A DNA stretch of 12,448 nt from an uncultured Clostridia bacterium (GTDB lineage: Bacteria > Bacillota > Clostridia > UBA1381): the NCBI GenBank assembly GCA_944391635.1, contig CALXUL010000266.1, forward strand, positions 1 to 12,448. Direction: 5' to 3'. Both the position numbers and the translations under genes were made by a program. Positions 6,613 to 12,448 of the stretch are shown here, in pieces. The number at the start of each line of letters is the position of its first letter. The first letter of the stretch is position 1. The notes under the pieces were generated by a model. That model saw only the letters and a list, made by a program, of their open reading frames with translations. It had not been told where the DNA came from and ran no database searches.

Positions 6613-9600
6613 ATGGAGGTTTGGAAAGTTAATGACAGGTTGGGAACGCTTGCCAAGGAAAAGAAAAAGGAAGATGTGACAGGTTTTGAAGAAACGGTTA
6701 AAAGAGAAGAGGACCGAACAGGCATAACATCAGAAAAAAAAGATACATCGCCGAAAAAAGTAAAAAGCAATGCCTTTGTTTCGCAGTCGGGTTTTGAAAG
6801 CACAAAAAACGCCGATGATTTTATAAATACCAATTCACCTTTTGCCGGATACCGTATAACGTCAAAAACCGGGGCGAGAAATACGGGGATAGCCGGCGCT
6901 TCAACAAATCACAAAGGCATTGACCGGGCTGTACCAAAAGGTACTGAGTTATCACTTCCGATTGATGTTTCTTTTTATAAATCGGGCACCGACAGCGCGC
7001 GCGGGAACTGGATAGAGTTTAAGGACTCTGCCGGAAACATTCTGCATTATCAGCACTTGCAGGATTTCGGGAACTTCAAAAGCGGACAAAGTATACCGGC
7101 AGGGACTGTATTTGCACGCTCCGGAAACTCCGGGGTGGGTTCGGGTGCGCATCTGCACGAAGAGTATTACAGCCCAAATGGTGTGAACATAACCGAAAGT
7201 TATTGGAACAGGTACGCCGGGAGCGACTCAAGCGGTGCAGAGCCTATACCTTACACTGCATTTCATAAAACTGGATTTGAAACACCAACAGGCAAAAATA
7301 TATTTAATAGTACAACAAACAGTATTGCACAAAAAGGGTACGGACCTTTTTCAGAGAGTGTGAAAAATGCAACGCCTTTTGAAAGGTATATGATGGTAAG
7401 GCAAAACCGCGAAAAAGCCCTGAAAGACAGCGAAGAAGAAAAAGAAAATGTACTTGAAAAATACGGCATACTTCCGGCAAAGGATACAAGACCTCTATAT
7501 ATAAAGCCGCTTGACGACCTATTAAATAAAGAGTCGGAATACTTTGGTGAGAAAGAAACAAATAAGAAAAATACATACCTTGAAAAACAGGAAAGTACAA
7601 AAGAAAATATAAAGGAAGCCGAGACCTACCGCACAGGCAGGCTAAGTGAAAGTGACCTGAAGACTGCGGAAGATAAGATATTGGAGTATGATACAAAAAA
7701 GAATCTTAACTATCATCTTATAAACTTACTTGAAAAAGCAGGGCTTAAAGAGAGCGGGAAAAACAGCCTTATTTCATCCCTCAAAGAGGGCGCGGTCCAG
7801 GACGCATCGCATACAGTATATATGACAGATGAGGAAAAGGAAATATACGCATATATATTAAAGACAAAAGGCGAAGATGCGGCGGACGATTATCTTGACT
7901 ACATAGAGCCGGAAATTGAAAAAAGGTATGATACAGAAAAAATACAGCCCAATATAGAAAATGTAGAGGACATATCGCGAAAAAGCGCGGTTGCGGCAAA
8001 CCTTTTAAATATGCTAACTCCTTTGGGTTCTGTGCCGGCGTATGTTAAGACCGCGCAAGCGGCAATACAAAACAGGTTTTTGCCGGGTGAGTATGCAGAG
8101 CTTAGAGAAACAGACCCAATGTTTCGAGGCGTGAGATACTCTGAGGCTATAAGCTCCGGACGGCTTACGGACGAGGCGGGAAAAGAAAAGGGCGGAGTTT
8201 CGGGCATACTTAACCAGGCAGCGCTTGGCATCTCAAGTTCTTTAGGCGGCGCACTGTCGGGCGGGCTTGGGATAATGGCAGGAGGCGCGGCAGGGTCTGC
8301 CGCTTACAATGCAGTAAAAGAAGGTTCTGACCCGGCAGAAGCTGCGGCATACGCGGCGGCACAGGGGATTATTGAATACGCGACCGAAAAACTGCCGTTT
8401 GAAAAAATGATGAAAGCTTTTAAAGCACCAAAAAACACCGTAAAGGAGTTTGTGGTTGAAGCGGCAAAAGCCGGAGGTATAAACTTTTTAGAGGAAAGCT
8501 CGAACAATATTCTGTCAAATATCGCCGACCAGATAATACGCGCCGACCGTTCGGAGTTTGCAAAGCGTGCAAAAGAGTACACCACTGCCCGTATAAACAG
8601 CGGCGAGAATGAGAAGGACGCGGCAAAGGCGGGAGCAAAAGACGCATTTATAGATTTATATATAAAAGATACAATTATTTCGGGTATTGTCGGCGCGCTG
8701 TCGGGTACAGGTCAGACGGCTCTTATGGGTGCGGCAGGCGATATAAGAAATACTATAAGAGTATATCAAAGGAGCGGAATTTTAGACACTGCGGAGAAAC
8801 TCGGGTATAATGTTGAGATTACAGATAGCAAGGTTTTAGATGGATATGTAGACCCCGACACAAAAACCATATACATAAAACCCGGAGGGAAAAACCCTTG
8901 GAAAACGATTTTAAAGCACGAGATATCGCACATCATATCCGAAAGTCCCAAATATCAGGAAATGATTGACACTGTAAAACGTGATATGCCGCGCGAGTGG
9001 GACGCGATAGAAAAGAGGGTGCGCGCAAGGTATGACCGGATAAATGCTGCACTTTCAGAATTGGGACTTGAAACCTTTGAGGTAAATGATGAGATAATAT
9101 TACAGGAGACCACGGCGGAACTGGGTGAAGTATTAAGAAATGAGCGGTACATACGTAATTTTGCAGTTGGTGAAAATATGCCGCTTGCTATGAAGTTTTT
9201 AGAATTTGCAAGGGACGCAGGACGTGACGCAAAGGCGAAATTTCAAAGCACGAACGGCTGGGACACCGCCGCAAGGCTTTGGGGTGAGGCACTCTATGAC
9301 AATGTACAGGCTGAAAAGAAGGCAAACAAAATATCCGATGATGTAGATGCTTTGATTGATGCATACGGGCAGGATTTTGAAATGAGTTCTAAGCTTGCCG
9401 GAGAAATAGTTAAGATGGAAGAAGATATTGCCAAAGAACGGCAAAAGACACAGCAGGAAATGGAACAGCTAAACCAAACCGCAAACTATTTGCGTAATGA
9501 AGCTGAAGCTGCGCGAGGAGAGAGAGACCGCACAAACAATATTTTAAAAATCTATGAGGACGAAACCCAAAAAGCCTTTGATTTTAGAAGTATTGCGGAC

Positions 9601-12448
9601 AGATTAAAAAAATCCACCGGTACAACGGTAACATCAAAAAAAATAGCTGTGGCTCTTGAGAATGCATACGACCGCCTGCAAGAGAGTATCAACAATGACA
9701 AAACGCGCGGCACGACCGGCGAAAAGGTATATAATGATCTTTATGAGCTTGCAAGAGAAATGTTAAATAATGCGTATATTACCGACAGCGAGATGTATGA
9801 TAAATACCGCGACCTTATAACAAAGCTTAGAGAGGACGGCATATCGGTACCCGACAGCACAAAATCCGATATAGGCGATTATAACATATTCAGACAGCGG
9901 AATTTTAACCGCGTTAAGATTAACAATATCGGAACACCTGTTGACGTATATTATCAGGAGCTTAATAATATATATCCCGAAATATTCCCGGCAGATATTG
10001 TAAAGCCTACAGAACAGTTATTAAAGATTGTGAAAGTGAGAGACCAGCTTGACCCGAAAATCATAGATGACTATACCGAAGAGGATGTAAAAGATCTTCG
10101 GGACAGAATGTTTCAGGAACTATTTACCGATGAGTTTGACACTGAAAAATTTCAGTCGGTGGCAGAAAGATTATTGGATATGGTAAGAGCGGAAGAAAAG
10201 GAAAAATACGAGGCACAAAATGAGTATATAGAGTTTTTGAAAAACAGGAGCGAAGAAAGCAGAGTAGAGAAATTAAACCGGCAGATACAAAACGCTAAGC
10301 CGAAAGAGACAGAAGAAAGTCCGCTTTATGAGGTTACAGAACTTGAAAGTCCGTATTTAAACAGGCTGCTTGCGCCGGATATGAAATTGGAGCGGAGAAC
10401 TACAGAGACCGGGAAAAGCGTTGATGTGGTAACCTTTAAGAGGACAACAAGAGAGGATTTAAGGAGAAATGAAACATATCAGAACTTGGTGCAGAGAATA
10501 CACGCGAAGGGCGAGAGCGGAGCTTATAAAGACAGAGTTTTTATATATGATAATATTTGGAGGGGTGCAAGAAAATTCCTTGGTGAAAATGATTATCAGG
10601 TGTTTAAAGCTTTAATACTAGACTCACTTGAAGATGCTAAAAAGAATTATCTTGCATTGCAGCAGTTTTATACCGAAAAGCTTAATAATGAGATTGTCAA
10701 GGGCTTGGGAATCAAAAAAGATTCCGACCTTTCGGCAGCAGTGCAGTATTATGGCGAGATTATAAAGGGCGGTAACAGCATTTCAAAATATGGACCTGAT
10801 GCCATACGTGCTCAGGAAATATATAATAAACTTAGCGATGCCGACAAAAAGAAAGTACAAAAAGCTGAGGAAATATTCCGGCAAATGTATGACGGGCTTA
10901 TTGAGGCGGTAAATGACAGCCGCAGACAGATTTATCCGAATGCTGAAAAACGGATTTTTGAGATAGAACGAGAGCTTAAAAACATCTATCACGAGATTAA
11001 TATTATTGACCTTGCTCTTTTAAATGGTGAGTTTGGAGATTTTGCGGATTTTTCTGCTATCGACAGGCTTGATATTAAAAAGGTTAATAAGGAAGAGCTA
11101 AAGCTGAGGCTCAAAAAATCGGCTGCTGAGCGGATTTCAAGGCTTGAAGAAATAATCAGAAATAAAGAGAAAGAGCTTTCCGAGGTTAAAAATAAAGAAA
11201 GTAAAAAATATCAGGCGATAGAAGATAGTATTAGCCGTAATCGTCAGAAAATAATTGAAACGAGTGAAGCTTCAAAAGCTAATGAAATTGAACTTGACAA
11301 GCTTATCTCTGATTTGGAATCCAAAAAGGGAGTAAAAATGGAAGAACTTAAAAAGAAACTTAATGACCGGCTTCAAGATCTTTATAAACGGCAAAAAGAC
11401 CGTATAGAGGAATTAACCAATGGAGACGTTTCCCGCGGAAAACTCGTTAAGAAGAGGAAAGACTATTTTCGGCATTTCGGCGAATTGGTAGAGACTGAGA
11501 TGGGAACAGCAAAAGAAAAAACTGTAACAGATTATTTGAACCGTATCATAAACCGGGTAGGGAAATCTATACACAATGCAAGAAATAATTATTTGAACCG
11601 TATCATAAACCGGGTAGGGAAATCTATACACAATGCAAGAAATAATTATTTGAACGGTATTATAAACCGGGTAGGAAAGTCTATACACAATGCAAGAAAT
11701 AAAGGCATTGACTATCGACTGGTAGACGTTAGCAAATATACAAAGCCGTTATCGACTTGGCATAGCATATATCAAAAAAGAAGAGGTGAAAAAACAAAGT
11801 TTGATGCAGTCGGTGGTTTTTTGGACTACCTGCCGCAAGCTTCGTATGCGATTGCGATTGACCCTGCTATTTCGATGTTCAGGGGGTTTAGGGAGGATTT
11901 GGAAACCCCGCAAAGCAACGCTGACAAAAATAATGACGATAGCCTCGGAATGTTTATTTCTCATTTGAATAGGTATGCAAGTGAGATTTCAAACAAAACG
12001 GACGAAATAGACAGATTGGTATTTGACAAGGGGTTTATGGGAAGAAATAAGGCAGACCTTATAAAACGCGGTGAAAGGCGAATAAAAAAGGCAATGGTGC
12101 TGTTTAATATAAATACAATGTTTGCGCAAGGAATGAACCTTCCAAACGGTATCGCATACATAAACGACCCCAAAAGCCTTGCAAAAGGCTTGAAAGATTC
12201 TGTGTTGGACCTTATGGGAAATGAGGAGATACAAAAAAGAATAGGACAATCGCAGTTTATGCAGGAAAGATATGCCGATTTTTATTCTCAATTTGATCAT
12301 GGTATTATAGCTAACATAAACAAAGCATCACGTGCTATGCTTGAGATTTTCGACAAAGCCGCAACAACCTTTATATGGTATTCGGCATATGATAAGGCTA
12401 TTAAAAAAGGGAAAGACCAGCGCATCAGATACGCAGATGATGTGACAA
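6613..12448 (+). CDS. Giant multidomain 'polyvalent'-type phage protein with M23 peptidase and zincin motif (3' end missing)
   Basis: I translated the frame line by line and found no stop in 1945 codons; it continues beyond the window. Parts in order: residues 1-76 charged, no signal peptide; about 77-190 an M23 (LytM) metallopeptidase; 257-450 charged helices; 457-490, 529-564 and 686-710 Ala/Gly-rich hydrophobic segments; about 720-845 a zincin-like region with H769-E770-x-x-H773; 930-975 coiled coil; 1060-1165 a block ending in a 'yp-e-ifp-a-d-i-v-kp' stretch; 1277-1436 helices; 1439-1615 a Lys/Glu coiled coil; 1640-1696 three 19-residue repeats; 1697-1945 a helical C-terminal region with R-G-x-K-T-x-F-D-A-V. 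This layout resembles phage polyvalent proteins, thought to be packaged and injected with the DNA. Its position after terL fits a virion protein. A tape-measure protein with a lytic domain is the main alternative. M23 identity is secure; the overall role is inferred. Confidence 0.85.
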   Translation, partial: MEVWKVNDRLGTLAKEKKKEDVTGFEETVKREEDRTGITSEKKDTSPKKVKSNAFVSQSGFESTKNADDFINTNSPFAGYRITSKTGARNTGIAGASTNHKGIDRAVPKGTELSLPIDVSFYKSGTDSARGNWIEFKDSAGNILHYQHLQDFGNFKSGQSIPAGTVFARSGNSGVGSGAHLHEEYYSPNGVNITESYWNRYAGSDSSGAEPIPYTAFHKTGFETPTGKNIFNSTTNSIAQKGYGPFSESVKNATPFERYMMVRQNREKALKDSEEEKENVLEKYGILPAKDTRPLYIKPLDDLLNKESEYFGEKETNKKNTYLEKQESTKENIKEAETYRTGRLSESDLKTAEDKILEYDTKKNLNYHLINLLEKAGLKESGKNSLISSLKEGAVQDASHTVYMTDEEKEIYAYILKTKGEDAADDYLDYIEPEIEKRYDTEKIQPNIENVEDISRKSAVAANLLNMLTPLGSVPAYVKTAQAAIQNRFLPGEYAELRETDPMFRGVRYSEAISSGRLTDEAGKEKGGVSGILNQAALGISSSLGGALSGGLGIMAGGAAGSAAYNAVKEGSDPAEAAAYAAAQGIIEYATEKLPFEKMMKAFKAPKNTVKEFVVEAAKAGGINFLEESSNNILSNIADQIIRADRSEFAKRAKEYTTARINSGENEKDAAKAGAKDAFIDLYIKDTIISGIVGALSGTGQTALMGAAGDIRNTIRVYQRSGILDTAEKLGYNVEITDSKVLDGYVDPDTKTIYIKPGGKNPWKTILKHEISHIISESPKYQEMIDTVKRDMPREWDAIEKRVRARYDRINAALSELGLETFEVNDEIILQETTAELGEVLRNERYIRNFAVGENMPLAMKFLEFARDAGRDAKAKFQSTNGWDTAARLWGEALYDNVQAEKKANKISDDVDALIDAYGQDFEMSSKLAGEIVKMEEDIAKERQKTQQEMEQLNQTANYLRNEAEAARGERDRTNNILKIYEDETQKAFDFRSIADRLKKSTGTTVTSKKIAVALENAYDRLQESINNDKTRGTTGEKVYNDLYELAREMLNNAYITDSEMYDKYRDLITKLREDGISVPDSTKSDIGDYNIFRQRNFNRVKINNIGTPVDVYYQELNNIYPEIFPADIVKPTEQLLKIVKVRDQLDPKIIDDYTEEDVKDLRDRMFQELFTDEFDTEKFQSVAERLLDMVRAEEKEKYEAQNEYIEFLKNRSEESRVEKLNRQIQNAKPKETEESPLYEVTELESPYLNRLLAPDMKLERRTTETGKSVDVVTFKRTTREDLRRNETYQNLVQRIHAKGESGAYKDRVFIYDNIWRGARKFLGENDYQVFKALILDSLEDAKKNYLALQQFYTEKLNNEIVKGLGIKKDSDLSAAVQYYGEIIKGGNSISKYGPDAIRAQEIYNKLSDADKKKVQKAEEIFRQMYDGLIEAVNDSRRQIYPNAEKRIFEIERELKNIYHEINIIDLALLNGEFGDFADFSAIDRLDIKKVNKEELKLRLKKSAAERISRLEEIIRNKEKELSEVKNKESKKYQAIEDSISRNRQKIIETSEASKANEIELDKLISDLESKKGVKMEELKKKLNDRLQDLYKRQKDRIEELTNGDVSRGKLVKKRKDYFRHFGELVETEMGTAKEKTVTDYLNRIINRVGKSIHNARNNYLNRIINRVGKSIHNARNNYLNGIINRVGKSIHNARNKGIDYRLVDVSKYTKPLSTWHSIYQKRRGEKTKFDAVGGFLDYLPQASYAIAIDPAISMFRGFREDLETPQSNADKNNDDSLGMFISHLNRYASEISNKTDEIDRLVFDKGFMGRNKADLIKRGERRIKKAMVLFNINTMFAQGMNLPNGIAYINDPKSLAKGLKDSVLDLMGNEEIQKRIGQSQFMQERYADFYSQFDHGIIANINKASRAMLEIFDKAATTFIWYSAYDKAIKKGKDQRIRYADDVT
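6841..7182 (+). other. M23 (LytM-type) metallopeptidase domain of the giant protein
   Basis: Residues 77-190. The zinc ligands are visible: H100 and D104 in NHKGIDRAVPKG, and H182 in the HLH of SGAHLHEEYY. H148 in HYQHLQDF and H180 supply the other histidines expected of an active enzyme, and the SGNSG turn before HLH is typical. M23 enzymes cut peptide cross-bridges of peptidoglycan. With no signal peptide, the domain is presumably delivered by the virion to open the cell wall during DNA entry. The full ligand set suggests activity; the exact bond cut cannot be told from sequence. Confidence 0.9.
8197..8304 (+). other. Gly/Ala-rich hydrophobic segment of the giant protein
   Basis: Residues 529-564 contain dense small residues (ALGISSSLGGALSGGLGIMA, then GGAAGSAA) with almost no charge, long enough to cross a bilayer, with glycines spaced as in glycine-zipper helices. 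A second shorter segment with the same character lies at 686-710 (8668-8742; TIISGIVGALSG), and 457-490 is also moderately hydrophobic. Between them (610-675) is a charged helical part. Membrane insertion is inferred, not shown. Confidence 0.5.
8770..9147 (+). other. Zincin-like metallopeptidase region (HEISH) of the giant protein
   Basis: Residues 720-845. A beta-rich lead (VEITDSKVLDGYVDPDTKTI) precedes the helix WKTILKHEISHIISES with H769, E770 and H773 in the HEXXH arrangement. A later acidic segment QETTAELGE offers E832 or E836 as third zinc ligand. From memory, comparable zincin domains with a 'pdtktIyi... HE-tH' layout occur in clostridial phage giant proteins after Gly-rich segments. 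Target unknown: self-processing of the giant protein or cleavage of host proteins are both possible. Confidence 0.65.
10927..11457 (+). other. Long Lys/Glu-rich coiled-coil region of the giant protein
   Basis: Residues 1439-1615 are almost entirely charged helical sequence with heptad-like Leu/Ile spacing (RISRLEEIIRNKEKELSEV, LDKLISDLESKKGVKMEELK). The DNA is locally AT-rich: 17 of 60 bases are G or C in 11161-11220, against 35 of 60 in 8281-8340 of the same gene. Lysine codons explain part of this. It separates two parts that I remember as nearly adjacent in related proteins. Confidence 0.6.
11530..11700 (+). repeat. Three in-frame tandem copies of a 57-bp (19-codon) unit
   Basis: Copies lie at 11530-11586, 11587-11643 and 11644-11700 and encode DYLNRIINRVGKSIHNARN, then the same with N as first residue, then the same with G for R at position five. 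Copies 1 and 2 differ at one base of 57. Copy 3 differs from copy 2 at four bases, three of them silent. The unit is basic and amphipathic, consistent with a short helix. The pattern fits an old duplication followed by a recent one, with the reading frame preserved. Confidence 0.95.

Noticed and set aside
7304..7696. 130-codon antisense open frame, one of several minus-strand frames across the window
   Set aside because: Composition (many Ser, Leu, Cys, Phe) is typical of the reverse of Lys/Glu-rich coding, and it lies wholly within the intact giant frame.
11413..11688. Antisense open frame with repeated Tyr/Pro/Val motifs
   Set aside because: It is the mirror of the 57-bp repeat in the giant gene, has no ribosome-binding site and its repeats follow from the sense coding.
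11530..11700. CRISPR array
   Set aside because: The copies are directly adjacent with no spacers, in frame and protein-coding.
12174..12191. Inverted repeat AAGCCTT / AAGGCTT with a four-base loop
   Set aside because: Only seven base pairs, no T tract follows, and it lies inside the continuous giant frame; a terminator is unlikely.
6613..12448. Giant gene as an ordinary tape-measure protein
   Set aside because: Not excluded, but the HEISH region, position after terL and C-terminal blocks fit polyvalent proteins better, and neighbours look podophage-like.

Overview
The window looks like part of the virion-structure and DNA-packaging module of a tailed bacteriophage or prophage. It reads most like one infecting a Gram-positive, Clostridia-type (Firmicutes) host. 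The grounds are strong AGGAGG ribosome-binding sites, heavy use of ATA and AGA codons, and portal, terminase and internal-protein sequences that resemble, from memory, those of clostridial phages. No database search was possible, so host and family assignments are inferences. Every base belongs to a plus-strand gene or a short junction. Neighbouring genes overlap (four times by 4 bases or more) or sit 1 to 10 bases apart, as in one transcriptional unit. Four stops lie in overlaps with the next gene and use TGA, and TAG also occurs as a stop, so the standard bacterial code fits.

Layout from left to right: (1) 1-1368, the 3' part of a beta-rich tail/neck protein resembling podophage stabilisation (gp10-like) proteins; (2) 1365-1715, a small helical protein, probably a head-tail connector; (3) 1717-3345, the portal protein; (4) 3342-3506, a 54-residue helical protein squeezed between its neighbours; (5) 3496-5208, a 570-residue protein with two tandem small beta modules followed by a long Ala/Gln-rich helical region, probably an internal or ejection protein; (6) 5205-6602, the terminase large subunit with intact ATPase and nuclease residues; (7) 6613 to the end, a giant open frame of at least 1945 codons that runs off the window.

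The giant protein is the most interesting object. It carries an N-terminal M23 (LytM-type) peptidoglycan peptidase domain, then charged helical sequence, Gly/Ala-rich hydrophobic segments, a zincin-like HEISH motif, several coiled coils, a perfectly in-frame triple repeat of 57 bp (19 residues), and a C-terminal helical region. The overall plan matches the 'polyvalent' proteins of phages, thought to be packaged in the capsid and injected with the DNA. The combination of wall hydrolase, membrane-compatible segments and a cytosolic-type protease suggests one polypeptide that helps the genome cross wall and membrane and then acts inside the host. That is an inference.

As a module: the portal, connector and gp10-like protein form the DNA exit channel, the terminase fills the capsid, and the 570-residue and giant proteins are candidates for ejected cargo. 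The order of the structural genes (neck, connector, portal, internal protein, terminase) is the reverse of the familiar terminase-portal-head-neck order. No small terminase subunit, major capsid protein, scaffold, integrase, RNA gene, CRISPR array, promoter or terminator could be supported in the window.
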